Shown: positions 1 to 7,067 of the stretch, in pieces | Layout: every line of letters begins with the position of its first letter | How positions within the stretch are numbered: position 1 is the first letter of the stretch | From: a virus | IMG/VR virus record: IMGVR_UViG_3300020194_001498 | Location: 1-25,442 of that record | Direction: 5' to 3' (one strand) | Length of the DNA stretch: 25,442 bases | Notes under the pieces: generated by a model | Seen by the model: only the letters and a program-made list of their open reading frames with translations | What the model was told of the DNA's origin: nothing | Database searches by the model: none | Position numbers and translations under genes: made by a program

Positions 1-2
1 GA

Positions 3-269
3 AATGAGTATGATTTATTTGACATTTGTTTGTTATTAAGTTATACTATTATATTAACTGATAATTTTAAGAAAGAAAATGTTAAGATACATACAGTTTA
101 TAAAAAGGAATGTGATTCCAACAACCGTAAGTTTAGTTATATTATTGAAATGAAAAACAGTTTGATAGACGCATATAGTATGGCAAAATTAAACAATTTA
201 GAGTTTGACAATAATTACATTCTGCATTATACTACCGACATACACAAAACGATAAATATTAAGAACTAA
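3..269 (+). CDS. Hypothetical protein, 5' end outside the window
   Basis: The frame is open from the window edge (first full codon at base 3) and ends with TAA at 267-269. A TTG at base 30 could start a 79-aa product, but the reading frame continues upstream without a stop, so the true start is probably outside. The visible 88 residues are hydrophilic with many Lys and Asn and show no motif I recognise. It ends 29 bp before nrdA and may be the preceding member of the same transcription unit. Confidence 0.45.
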   Translation, partial: NEYDLFDICLLLSYTIILTDNFKKENVKIHTVYKKECDSNNRKFSYIIEMKNSLIDAYSMAKLNNLEFDNNYILHYTTDIHKTINIKN

Positions 270-298
270 TAGGGAATAAGAATAAGAATAGGAATACA

Positions 299-2719
299 AT
301 GGAATTGACTGCGTCTAAGGAACAAATCACAAATACTTCCACAATAAAAATTAAAAAAAGAGATGGTAGATTAGAGCCATTAGATATCGATAAAATTCAT
401 TTTGTCGTAGAAGAGGCTTGCGAAGGTTTAGCAGGCGTGTCTAGTTCACAAATAGAGATTAATGCCAACATTCAATTCTATGACGGCATGACAACAAAAG
501 AAGTTCAACAAATTTTAGTAAGATCGGCGAATGATCTTATTTCATTGGATGCACCCAACTATCAGTTTGCCGCGGCAAGATTACTTTCGTATGATGTAAG
601 AAAAGAAGCACATGGGCAATATGAATATTTGCCGTTGTTAAAGTTAATACTAAGAAATATTAAAGCCGGTGTATATGACAGAGGCATTGTAGAAAAATAC
701 AATAAGACTGAAATTAAAAAAATGAACACTTGGATCAAACGTGAAAGAGATTTAGATTTTACATACGCAGGATTGAGACAGGTGGTAGACAAGTATCTTG
801 TTCAAGATAGATCATCAGGAGATTTATTTGAAACTCCTCAAGATATGTACATGATGATAGCGGCAACATTGTTTGCTGAATATCCTGCCAAAACAAGAAT
901 GAGTTATGTTAAAAAATATTACGATGCGATATCAACATTCAAAATTAATATTCCTACGCCGGTAATGGCAGGAGTAAGAACACCTATTAGACAATTTGCG
1001 TCATGTGTTTTAATAGATTCAGATGATACACTACCTTCAATTTTTTCAAGCGACATGGCAATTGGTTTATACGTTGCCAGACGTGCTGGTATAGGAATCA
1101 ATGCAGGACGTATCAGAGGTATCAATGCTAAAATAAGAGGAGGAGAGGTTCAGCACACAGGAGTCATTCCGTTCCTTAAAAAATTCGAATCCACTGTGAG
1201 ATGTTGTACACAGAATGGTGTGCGTGGTGGATCAGCAACTGTACACTTTCCAATATGGCACCAAGAGATTGAAGACATACTGGTATTAAAAAACAACAAA
1301 GGCACAGAAGACAACAGAGTGCGTAAGTTGGATTATTCTATTCAGATAACAAAACTGTTCTATGAAAGATTTATGAACGATGAAGACATCACACTGTTTT
1401 CTCCACATGATGCACCTGGATTGTATGAGTCATTTGGCACAGACAAGTTTGATGCTTTATATAAAAAATATGAAAAAGATTCATCAATCAAAAAGAAAAC
1501 AATTCCAGCACAGGAACTGTTCAGCGACCTTTTAAAAGAAAGAGCAGAAACAGGACGTATCTACATAATGAATTTGGATCATTGTAACTCACACTCATCA
1601 TTCAAAGATAAAGTTAATATGTCAAATCTTTGTCAAGAGATCACACTGCCTACAACACCTATCAGTTCAATAGATGACTCACAAGGCGAAATAGCATTGT
1701 GTATATTGAGTGCTATCAATGTGGGACAATTAAACAATCTAGATGACTTGGAAAATTTATGTGACTTGGCTGTTAGAGCATTGGAAGAAATTATAGAGTA
1801 TCAAGATTATCCAGTCAAAGCGGCAGAAATCAGCACTAAAAAACGTAGAAGTTTAGGTATTGGTTATATTGGATTGGCGCACTATCTTGCCAAACAGGGT
1901 TTCAAGTATTCAGACAAAGGTGCTTGGGACAGTGTAGATAGATTATCCGAAGCATTTCAATTCTATCTTTTAAGAGCAAGTAACAACATCGCAAAAGAAA
2001 AAGGTGCGTGTGAAGGATTTTCTAGCACAAAATATGCAGATGGCTTGTTACCCATAGACCACTACAAAAAAGATGTGGACGAAATTGTGCCACACAAACA
2101 GAGAATGGCATGGGAAACTTTAAGAAAAGATATTGCCAAACACGGATTAAGACACAGCACACTGTCAGCACAGATGCCATCGGAATCAAGTTCAGTGGTC
2201 TCAAACGAGACAAATGGCATTGAACCACCAAGAGCATTGTTATCCATTAAGAAAAGTAAAAAAGGACCACTCAAACAGATAGTGCCAGGCTTTCCTAAAT
2301 TAAAAAATGCCTACACACTGCTTTGGGAAATGCCCAGCAATGAAGGATACATTAATGTTGTGGCAATGATGCAGAAGTATTTCGACCAAGCCATATCAGG
2401 CAACTGGAGTTACAATCCATTACAATTTGATAACAATGAAGTACCAATTTCAGTGATGGCTCAAGATATGCTGACAGCATACAAATATGGTTGGAAAACT
2501 TCTTATTATCAAAACACTTACGACTTCAAAGGTGAAGAAGAAGATGTGCAACCAGCAGGCATTGATATCGAACAAGCAGTTGAATCTAAACGATTAAATG
2601 GACACATGAATGGTGAACATACCAACGGAGCAAATGGCGAACACATAAATGGTGACGCCACTGTAGAAGAACAATTAGCAGAGTTGGAAGATGGCGAATG
2701 CGACGCCTGTACAATATAG
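299..2719 (+). CDS. nrdA: Ribonucleoside-diphosphate reductase class Ia, alpha (large) subunit
   Basis: Catalytic subunit that reduces ribonucleoside diphosphates to deoxy forms for phage DNA synthesis, working with the NrdB partner encoded next. An ATP-cone-like region occupies about residues 15-105. The active-site cysteines are visible: C236 (FASCVLI), C445 in NMSNLCQEI with N443 and E447, and C468 (ALCILSAIN). The radical-transfer pair is Y736-Y737 (KTSYYQNT). The C-terminal redox tail ends CDACTI (C801, C804). These match E. coli C225, N437/C439/E441, C462, Y730/Y731 and the tail pair. At 806 aa it is longer than the usual 750-760, mainly through an Asn-Gly-rich linker at residues 767-785 before the tail. 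No intron or intein interrupts it. A weak SD (AGGA near 290) precedes the ATG. Confidence 0.97.
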   Translation: MELTASKEQITNTSTIKIKKRDGRLEPLDIDKIHFVVEEACEGLAGVSSSQIEINANIQFYDGMTTKEVQQILVRSANDLISLDAPNYQFAAARLLSYDVRKEAHGQYEYLPLLKLILRNIKAGVYDRGIVEKYNKTEIKKMNTWIKRERDLDFTYAGLRQVVDKYLVQDRSSGDLFETPQDMYMMIAATLFAEYPAKTRMSYVKKYYDAISTFKINIPTPVMAGVRTPIRQFASCVLIDSDDTLPSIFSSDMAIGLYVARRAGIGINAGRIRGINAKIRGGEVQHTGVIPFLKKFESTVRCCTQNGVRGGSATVHFPIWHQEIEDILVLKNNKGTEDNRVRKLDYSIQITKLFYERFMNDEDITLFSPHDAPGLYESFGTDKFDALYKKYEKDSSIKKKTIPAQELFSDLLKERAETGRIYIMNLDHCNSHSSFKDKVNMSNLCQEITLPTTPISSIDDSQGEIALCILSAINVGQLNNLDDLENLCDLAVRALEEIIEYQDYPVKAAEISTKKRRSLGIGYIGLAHYLAKQGFKYSDKGAWDSVDRLSEAFQFYLLRASNNIAKEKGACEGFSSTKYADGLLPIDHYKKDVDEIVPHKQRMAWETLRKDIAKHGLRHSTLSAQMPSESSSVVSNETNGIEPPRALLSIKKSKKGPLKQIVPGFPKLKNAYTLLWEMPSNEGYINVVAMMQKYFDQAISGNWSYNPLQFDNNEVPISVMAQDMLTAYKYGWKTSYYQNTYDFKGEEEDVQPAGIDIEQAVESKRLNGHMNGEHTNGANGEHINGDATVEEQLAELEDGECDACTI

Positions 2720-2721
2720 AG

Positions 2722-2749
2722 TTGACAAAATCAAAAAAAGAAATAGTAT
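2722..2749 (+). promoter_or_regulatory. Possible weak sigma70 promoter before nrdB
   Basis: TTGACA at 2722-2727 is followed after 16 bp by TAGTAT (2744-2749). The -35 is perfect but the -10 is poor. NrdB lacks an obvious SD. The element is similar in form to the stronger promoters elsewhere in the window, but could be chance in AT-rich sequence. Confidence 0.3.
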
Positions 2750-2767
2750 TAGATAATTAATTTAGAT

Positions 2768-3868
2768 ATGACAAAAACTGTTTTTAACAAAAATAATATA
2801 GATTTTACCAAACAGCCCATGTTCTTTGGTGAGGATGGTGGCGTACAAAGATACGACGATTTTAAATATCCTCAGTTTGACAAGTTGAATCAAACTATGA
2901 TTGGTTACTTTTGGAGACCAGAAGAAGTTTCATTACAAAAAGACAGAGCAGATTATCAAGGATTCAGACCAGAACAAAAACACATATTCACAAGCAATCT
3001 AAAATATCAAACACTGTTGGATTCAGTGCAAGGCAGAGGACCAAGTCTTATGTTCCTACCGTATGTTTCAAATCCAGAGTTGGAAGGCTGTATTGTGACT
3101 TGGGATTTCTTTGAAACCATACACTCTAGATCATACACACACATAATGAAAAACGTTTACAGTGATCCTGCAGAAGTTTTTGATACTATTTTAGATGATA
3201 AAGAAATTTTAAAAAGAGCACAGTCAGTTACCGGAGAGTATGATAAGTTTGGTAAAATGGCATTAGATTATGCTGTTGGTAAAAAAGTGGATATGGTTGA
3301 TCTTAAAAGACAACTGTATCTAGCAATGAACACTGTGAACTTGTTAGAAGGTTTAAGATTTTATATTTCATTTGCTTGTACATTTGCGTTTGGTGAACTA
3401 AAACTTATGGAAGGTTCAGCAAAAATACTTTCATTGATTGCTAGAGATGAAGCAACACACTTGAATCTATCCACACACATTATCAAAGCATGGCACAAAG
3501 GAGATGATTCTGAAATGACCAAAGCAATCAAAGGCACAGAAAAAACTGTGATTCAAATGTTTAAAGATTGTGTAGATGAAGAAAAAGCCTGGGCAAAGCA
3601 TTTATTCAAGGATGGTTCTTTAATTGGATTAAACGAAAAATTGTTGGGACAGTATGTGGAATGGATTGCTAACAAAAGATTGAGAGCATTAGGTTACGAT
3701 CCAATATATGATGTGTCAGCATCACAAAATCCTCTGCCTTGGACACAGCATTGGTTATCATCAAAAGGTATGCAGGTGGCTCCTCAAGAAACTGAAGTCG
3801 AATCTTATATCGTTGGTGGTATCAAACAAGACGTTCAAAAAGATCAATTTAAAAAATTTAAATTATAA
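2768..3868 (+). CDS. nrdB: Ribonucleoside-diphosphate reductase class Ia, beta (radical) subunit
   Basis: Small subunit carrying the di-iron/tyrosyl radical cofactor that activates NrdA. The ligand block ETIHSRSYTHI gives E116 and H119 as iron ligands and Y123 as the radical tyrosine, aligned with E. coli E115/H118/Y122. The second ligand block is LIARDEATHL, and an upstream Glu lies in FAFGELKLMEG. The C-terminal tail ends KKFKL, resembling the NrdA-docking tail of E. coli NrdB (FQL). Its 366-aa length is close to the E. coli protein. It lies 48 bp after nrdA, as expected for an nrdAB unit. No clear SD precedes the ATG. The stop codon overlaps the start of the next small gene (ATAATG). Confidence 0.97.
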   Translation: MTKTVFNKNNIDFTKQPMFFGEDGGVQRYDDFKYPQFDKLNQTMIGYFWRPEEVSLQKDRADYQGFRPEQKHIFTSNLKYQTLLDSVQGRGPSLMFLPYVSNPELEGCIVTWDFFETIHSRSYTHIMKNVYSDPAEVFDTILDDKEILKRAQSVTGEYDKFGKMALDYAVGKKVDMVDLKRQLYLAMNTVNLLEGLRFYISFACTFAFGELKLMEGSAKILSLIARDEATHLNLSTHIIKAWHKGDDSEMTKAIKGTEKTVIQMFKDCVDEEKAWAKHLFKDGSLIGLNEKLLGQYVEWIANKRLRALGYDPIYDVSASQNPLPWTQHWLSSKGMQVAPQETEVESYIVGGIKQDVQKDQFKKFKL

Positions 3869-4047
3869 TGATAGATTATTCTTCCATGAATGGACTAGAA
3901 GTGTTACTGCTGTTGCTGACTAGCAGAGAAGGATATTTTCTTTGGGGCATAATGGGAGCCGCTATCATAATTTGGATAGCAAGTCTTGTATCAGATAATT
4001 CTGAAGAATATTCCAAGCACATCAAAAACGACGAACACCCTTATTAA
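3868..4047 (+). CDS. Small single-pass membrane protein (59 aa)
   Basis: ATG at 3868 overlaps the nrdB stop (TAATG), a translational-coupling arrangement common in this window. The product begins MIDYSSMNGLEVLLLLL and contains a hydrophobic stretch, roughly residues 25-43 (YFLWGIMGAAIIIWIASLV). It ends with a charged tail rich in Asp, Glu and Lys. I do not recognise the family. The tight junction with nrdB and the typical single-TM layout support a real gene; no function can be inferred. Confidence 0.6.
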   Translation: MIDYSSMNGLEVLLLLLTSREGYFLWGIMGAAIIIWIASLVSDNSEEYSKHIKNDEHPY

Positions 4048-4053
4048 ATACTA

Positions 4054-4082
4054 TTGACTTTGATCAATATATAAGTTATAAT
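4054..4082 (+). promoter_or_regulatory. Sigma70-type promoter for the DUF1178 gene
   Basis: TTGACT (4054-4059), 17-bp spacer, TATAAT (4077-4082). Only 5 nt separate the -10 from the ATG at 4088, so transcription should begin at or next to the start codon, giving a leaderless mRNA. A TAAATA motif (4045-4050) lies just upstream. Confidence 0.75.
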
Positions 4083-4087
4083 AAAGA

Positions 4088-4501
4088 ATGCCTAAATACA
4101 ATTTACTATGTTCTCGGGATCACGAATTTGAAGGTTGGTTCGATTCTGAAAAATCATATATAAATCAAAAACAAAAAAAGTTAATCGGATGTCCGATATG
4201 CGATGATACATTGATACGTAGGGCAGTCATGTCACCTAACATAAGTCCAAAAACTAAAAAAATCACAAGTAAAAAAAGCAATACTGCTTTTTATAATAGC
4301 AGATCTACTCTTCAACATTTGAAGACCTGGGTCGAAAAAAATTGTGAAAATGTAGGTGATCGATTTGCCAAGGAGGCTCGTAAAGCGTCTTTGGGAGAAC
4401 GTGATGATCATATATACGGTACAGCATCAGATAAAGAAATAAAAGAACTTCATGAAGAAGGAATAGGAGCAATAAGAATACCAAATGTCAAAGATAACTG
4501 A
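4088..4501 (+). CDS. DUF1178 family protein
   Basis: The 137-aa protein matches the DUF1178 pattern as I recall it from alphaproteobacteria. It has an N-terminal C..HEFEGWF segment (residues 8-19), a CPIC zinc-knuckle-like pair (about residues 35-38), a poorly conserved linker, and a C-terminal EARK..LGE..IYG..S..E.KEL.EEGI block. The biochemical role of the family is unknown. The gene is read from a strong promoter with almost no leader and overlaps the glutaredoxin gene by 17 bp. Because DUF1178 is mostly an alphaproteobacterial family, it looks like a host-acquired gene. Confidence 0.8.
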   Translation: MPKYNLLCSRDHEFEGWFDSEKSYINQKQKKLIGCPICDDTLIRRAVMSPNISPKTKKITSKKSNTAFYNSRSTLQHLKTWVEKNCENVGDRFAKEARKASLGERDDHIYGTASDKEIKELHEEGIGAIRIPNVKDN

Positions 4502-4736
4502 AGTAATAGTTTGGAGTAAGCCAATGTGTCCATATTGTGATATGGCAAAAGCCTTGCTTAAACAAAAAGAAATACAATACGAAGAAAGAAAAATTGGTGA
4601 AGGTTGGACCAAAGAACAACTGCTTGAAGCATTACCCAATGTTAGAAGTGTACCACAAATCATAATCAACGGAAACTCTATTGGAGGATTTCAGGAATTG
4701 AAAGCCTTCTTTGAAAAAGGAGAACATAATGGCTAG
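4485..4736 (+). CDS. grx: Glutaredoxin
   Basis: An 83-aa thioredoxin-fold oxidoreductase with the dithiol active site C15-P-Y-C18. The cis-proline segment is SVPQIIING, followed by the GG..EL glutathione-binding motif (SIGGFQELKAFF). It probably re-reduces the NrdA C-terminal cysteines and so serves dNTP synthesis, as expected near nrdAB. It overlaps the upstream DUF1178 gene and the downstream gene by 17 and 8 bp, pointing to co-translation. Confidence 0.92.
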   Translation: MSKITEVIVWSKPMCPYCDMAKALLKQKEIQYEERKIGEGWTKEQLLEALPNVRSVPQIIINGNSIGGFQELKAFFEKGEHNG

Positions 4737-5016
4737 ACCACAAGCAGGAGACACAATAACTATCAAACTGATGAGCGGTGAGGAAGTAATAGCACGTTTA
4801 GAAGAAGATCAAGAAGAGAAGTTAGTAGTAGCAAAACCAAGAGCTATTGTTAATATCCCTAACAAAGGAATAGGTCTTGGACCATTTGTGTTTACCATAC
4901 CACAAAATGCTTCAATTGAAATCTACAAAAAGAATGTGGTGTGTTATACTGAAACTGAAGATGGCATGGCTAGACAATACACACAAGGTACAACAGGTTT
5001 AACACTGCCTAAATAA
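4729..5016 (+). CDS. Small beta-rich protein, possibly Sm-like
   Basis: I chose the ATG at 4729 because AAGGAG (4717-4722) sits 6 nt upstream; an in-frame codon at 4711 would lie upstream of that SD. The 95-aa product has an N-terminal segment (TITIKLMSGEEVIARLEED) that resembles the strand pattern of Sm/LSm-like barrels, where a chain binds RNA through SG.E. motifs. This is a fold-level impression, not a family match. It lies between glutaredoxin and the HAD phosphatase, with the stop shared as TAATG. Confidence 0.6.
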   Translation: MARPQAGDTITIKLMSGEEVIARLEEDQEEKLVVAKPRAIVNIPNKGIGLGPFVFTIPQNASIEIYKKNVVCYTETEDGMARQYTQGTTGLTLPK

Positions 5017-5603
5017 TGTCAAAAATTATAGCCACAGACTGCGATGGTGTACTGCTCAAATGGGAGCAAAGTTTCGATGCTTGGATGAAGTTTCAAGGCT
5101 TTCCCAAATTGGCCAATGATCACTATGAAATGCACATGAACTATCATATGAATAAAGGTCAATGTGAAGTGTTGATTAAAATATTCAACGAGAGTGCTTG
5201 GATGAAAGATCTAGAACCTATAGATGGTGCTGTGGAAAATGTTAAAAAAATCGCTGATTTAGGATACAAGTTTCATGTGATCACTAGTCAGACGTTGGAC
5301 ATCAAAGCAAATCAATTGAGAGAACAGAATCTTAAGGAAGTGTTCGGTGATGTGTTTGAAACAATAGAGTGTTTGGACACAGGAGCGGACAAAGATGAAG
5401 CACTATCCAAAATACCAGAAGGTACCGTTTGGATAGAAGACAAACCGGTTAATGCCGAATTAGGTGCTGACATGGGTTTGGTAGCATTACTACTTGACCA
5501 TGCACACAATTCAGTGTATAATACAGTTAATTCAGTCCGAAGAGTAAAAGATTGGACTGAAATTTATAACGTTATAAAGGAGAAACATCATGGCAACACA
5601 TGA
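5016..5603 (+). CDS. HAD-superfamily phosphatase, 5'-deoxynucleotidase-like
   Basis: A 195-aa haloacid-dehalogenase-fold protein. Motif I is D8-C-D10-G-V (nucleophile D8), motif II is the T90/S91 region (HVITSQT), and the C-terminal acidic motif is VWIEDKPVNAELGADMGL with E141-D142. The cap insertion after motif I and the small size resemble 5'(3')-deoxyribonucleotidases. A role in nucleotide recycling next to nrdAB and grx is plausible, but the substrate cannot be read from sequence. Its start overlaps the previous stop by 1 nt, and its end overlaps the next gene by 14 nt. Confidence 0.75.
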   Translation: MSKIIATDCDGVLLKWEQSFDAWMKFQGFPKLANDHYEMHMNYHMNKGQCEVLIKIFNESAWMKDLEPIDGAVENVKKIADLGYKFHVITSQTLDIKANQLREQNLKEVFGDVFETIECLDTGADKDEALSKIPEGTVWIEDKPVNAELGADMGLVALLLDHAHNSVYNTVNSVRRVKDWTEIYNVIKEKHHGNT

Positions 5604-5766
5604 AGAAATAAAAACTGCTTTTGAATCTTACATCGCTGAGTCAGAAGCCTTTGAAACAAAAGGTGTAAAAGCGGCGGCGGCTAGAGCTAGAAAGGCTTTA
5701 GGCATTTTAGGTAAAGCGGTAAAATTAAGAAGAAAAGAAATACAAGAGAAGAAAAACTCTATGTAA
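5590..5766 (+). CDS. Histone H1-like (Hc1-type) small basic protein
   Basis: A 58-aa gene starting at ATG 5590 behind AAGGAG (about 5577-5582), overlapping the HAD gene by 14 nt. The sequence has the pattern of small phage histone-H1/Hc1-like proteins: an N-terminal F..YI.E.E.F.TKG segment, then KAAAARARKALGILGKAVK and a basic tail (LRRKEIQEKK). Such proteins are thought to bind DNA or nucleoprotein non-specifically. A 12-bp hairpin follows the stop. The family call rests on remembered resemblance. Confidence 0.65.
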   Translation: MATHEEIKTAFESYIAESEAFETKGVKAAAARARKALGILGKAVKLRRKEIQEKKNSM

Positions 5767-5773
5767 TTATTCA

Positions 5774-5803
5774 AGTGTCGCGGATGTAATAATCCGCGGC
5801 ACT
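5774..5803 (+). terminator. Strong GC-rich hairpin, possible terminator without U-tract
   Basis: AGTGTCGCGGAT (5774-5785), loop GTAATA, ATCCGCGGCACT (5792-5803). This is a 12-bp stem with a single G-U pair, 8 nt past the stop codon. No T-run follows, so it could instead be an RNA-stability or processing hairpin. Confidence 0.5.
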
Positions 5804-5827
5804 ACACACAAAATTTCATTAAATCGC

Positions 5828-5833
5828 TAAATA
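5828..5833 (+). promoter_or_regulatory. TAAATA motif, possible late promoter
   Basis: The motif lies 28 bp before the csp start. It resembles the core of T4-type late promoters (TATAAATA). No sigma70-type promoter is visible for this gene, which makes the motif more attractive, but AT-rich sequence yields such hexamers by chance. Confidence 0.3.
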
Positions 5834-5861
5834 AGAGTATTAAGGAACAACAAGAAAAAGT

Positions 5862-6071
5862 ATGGCAAAAGGTAAAATTAAATGGTTCAACTCTGCTAAA
5901 GGATTTGGATTCATTACACCAGACAACGAAGGTAAAGACGTGTTCTTACATATCTCTGCTCTTAAAGCCGCTAACATCAAAGAAGTGATGGATGGCGAAG
6001 TGGTTGAATATGAACTACAAGAATTCAGAGGTAGAGAAGTTGCTACCGATATCAAAATCATCAAAGAATAA
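5862..6071 (+). CDS. csp: Cold-shock domain protein (first copy)
   Basis: A 69-aa CspA-type single-stranded nucleic-acid-binding protein. RNP1 is KGFGFI (residues 13-18) and RNP2 is VFLHI (27-31), with the canonical GKIKWFN opening. The family melts RNA secondary structure and can act as antiterminator. A second, divergent copy lies at 22120-22320. A hairpin and a TAAATA motif precede the gene. Confidence 0.95.
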   Translation: MAKGKIKWFNSAKGFGFITPDNEGKDVFLHISALKAANIKEVMDGEVVEYELQEFRGREVATDIKIIKE

Positions 6072-6075
6072 TCAC

Positions 6076-6104
6076 TTGACACTGTTGTAATAATATGCTA
6101 TGTT
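6076..6104 (+). promoter_or_regulatory. Sigma70-type promoter
   Basis: TTGACA (6076-6081), 17 bp, TATGTT (6099-6104). The ATG of the next gene is at 6111, only 6 nt past the -10, again suggesting a leaderless transcript. Confidence 0.65.
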
Positions 6105-6110
6105 TATGAC

Positions 6111-6308
6111 ATGGCAATAAAATTTTACAAGAATAAAATAGTGATAGAAGACTTCCAGAATCATTGGAAGGAAGACAGCAAACATGGACACATATTCAAA
6201 TTTGCTCACGGTAAAACATTCAAGGACACGAAACCATTCATCATAGAAGTAAAGCATCCAGACAAAGTGCGTAGTTCTGATGGTAGATGGCACAAAGTTA
6301 AAAAATAA
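6111..6308 (+). CDS. Hypothetical protein, small and basic (65 aa)
   Basis: The compact product is rich in Lys, His and Phe (MAIKFYKNKIVIEDF at the start, RSSDGRWHKVKK at the end). It has no signal peptide or membrane segment and no motif I recognise. Own promoter with no room for an SD; the ATG is probably at the mRNA 5' end. It immediately precedes the tmRNA promoter, whose -35 begins 2 bp after its stop codon. Confidence 0.65.
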   Translation: MAIKFYKNKIVIEDFQNHWKEDSKHGHIFKFAHGKTFKDTKPFIIEVKHPDKVRSSDGRWHKVKK

Positions 6309-6309
6309 C

Positions 6310-6338
6310 TTGACTTTCATTAAAATATCTGTTTAAAT
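6310..6338 (+). promoter_or_regulatory. Promoter of the tmRNA gene
   Basis: TTGACT (6310-6315), 17 bp, TTAAAT (6333-6338). The -35 context TTGACTTTC and the -10 TTAAAT are shared with the promoter at 22380 ahead of the tRNA, so the two RNA genes have like promoters. The same -10 overlaps a TAAATA motif (6334-6339). Confidence 0.55.
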
Positions 6339-6344
6339 ACACGT

Positions 6345-6668
6345 GTAGACGATGAAGTGTGTGTAATACACTTTTGGGACGTCGGGGCAGTACCGACCAC
6401 CTCCACCAAATCAGTCACGCAAAACATATTAGGTAATATGCTTTACGGGGGTGATACAGGTTCGACCAGAGTTTAAAAGCACATGGAGTTTATCAGTCAG
6501 ACCTCTGTAAAGGGTCAATCATAAATGCAAACGCATTTAAACCAGAAGTGACAGTTCCTGTCAGCGTATTCGCTGATGCGGAATTGGTTGCCGCTTAATA
6601 ACCGGCCACTTGGCGGTTGATCTACCGGGCAACAGAACAGATCAGGTGTGGGAGTTTCGGCTCCCACA
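6345..6668 (+). ncRNA. ssrA: Circularly permuted (two-piece) tmRNA
   Basis: Transfer-messenger RNA rescues stalled ribosomes and tags the nascent peptide for proteolysis. The acceptor half comes first: hairpin 6355-6373, T-arm GTCGG/CCGAC (6381-6385, 6393-6397) around loop GGCAGTA, acceptor strand CACCTCC (6398-6404), discriminator A, encoded CCA (6406-6408). After a 38-nt spacer with hairpin CATATT/AATATG (6425-6440), the coding half begins GGGGGTG (6447-6453). This pairs over 7 bp with the upstream CACCTCC, and is followed by the tmRNA signature ATACAGGTTCGACC. The tag reading frame is 6527-6598. Downstream helices are AACCG/CGGTT (6600-6618) and TGATCT/AGATCA (6618-6644). This order matches permuted tmRNA genes of alphaproteobacteria and some cyanobacteria, in which the spacer is removed. 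The exact mature ends are not determined. Confidence 0.93.
6527..6598 (+). other. tmRNA proteolysis-tag reading frame
   Basis: The resume codon is GCA at 6527. The frame reads ANAFKPEV... and ends ...DAELVAA, 23 residues before tandem TAA stops (6596-6601). The hydrophobic -VAA end is what ClpXP/ClpAP-type proteases recognise. The tag is about twice the usual 10-12 residues. Two mutually exclusive hairpins can form within it: TGACAG/CTGTCA (6549-6563) and TCAGCG/CGCTGA (6561-6576). Confidence 0.85.
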
Positions 6669-6671
6669 TTT
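6647..6671 (+). terminator. Hairpin closing the tmRNA gene
   Basis: TGTGGGAG (6647-6654), loop TTTCGG, CTCCCACA (6661-6668), then TTT. The 8-bp GC-rich stem with a stable loop fits an intrinsic terminator or the 3' hairpin of the coding piece; the T-run is short. Beyond it, 6672-6722 shows nothing I can identify. Confidence 0.6.
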
Positions 6672-6722
6672 AAAGCACAACATTATCATTAAACCATCAC
6701 TTAACATTCGGATACCGATATC

Positions 6723-6728
6723 TAAATA
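6723..6728 (+). promoter_or_regulatory. TAAATA motif, possible late promoter
   Basis: Lies 22 bp before the ATG at 6750, which also has a strong SD (AAAGGAG, about 6735-6741). No sigma70-type promoter is visible between the tmRNA and this gene. Confidence 0.35.
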
Positions 6729-6749
6729 ATTGTATGAAAGGAGTCGCTT

Positions 6750-7019
6750 ATGGCTCGTCCTACAAGAAAGAAAACGTCACAGTTTTCTAAATGGAAGAAG
6801 AAGGCGCCTCGTGTGCCAGACATTACCTGCCCAATAATAGACGATGTGTTGTTACGATTAGACAAACACTATGAACAACACAAATTGTTTTCAAAACATC
6901 AATGGAATATAATCCACAAAAGAATGGAACAACTGCGTACAGATAATGAACTACTGAGGGAAAGTGGTCAATATTGGTATGAAATTTGTAAAGAGCATCT
7001 CAAAAACCCAAAGAAATAG
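6750..7019 (+). CDS. Hypothetical protein (89 aa), basic N-terminus
   Basis: Preceded by AAAGGAG at a good distance from the ATG. The N-terminus is strongly basic (MARPTRKKTSQFSKWKKKA). The rest is predicted helical with Trp and charged residues (KHQWNIIHKRMEQLRTDNELL). A nucleic-acid-binding role is possible from charge only. I do not recognise the family. Confidence 0.7.
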   Translation: MARPTRKKTSQFSKWKKKAPRVPDITCPIIDDVLLRLDKHYEQHKLFSKHQWNIIHKRMEQLRTDNELLRESGQYWYEICKEHLKNPKK

Positions 7020-7033
7020 CGATTAATTTGCTC

Positions 7034-7061
7034 TTGATTTATATCTAAAATAGTATATACT
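7034..7061 (+). promoter_or_regulatory. Sigma70-type promoter for the glucosaminidase gene
   Basis: TTGATT (7034-7039), 16 bp, TATACT (7056-7061). The -10 lies in a perfect 10-bp palindrome AGTATATACT (7052-7061). The ATG at 7068 is 6 nt after the -10, so a leaderless mRNA is likely. Confidence 0.6.
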
Positions 7062-7067
7062 ATTTGT

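Noticed and set aside
272-296. Short GAATAA-type repeats before nrdA
   Set aside because: Too short and too AT-rich to be an iteron; better read as the nrdA leader with a weak SD.
299-2719. Intron, intein or split gene in nrdA
   Set aside because: The frame runs unbroken through all active-site motifs; added length is the NG linker and tail.
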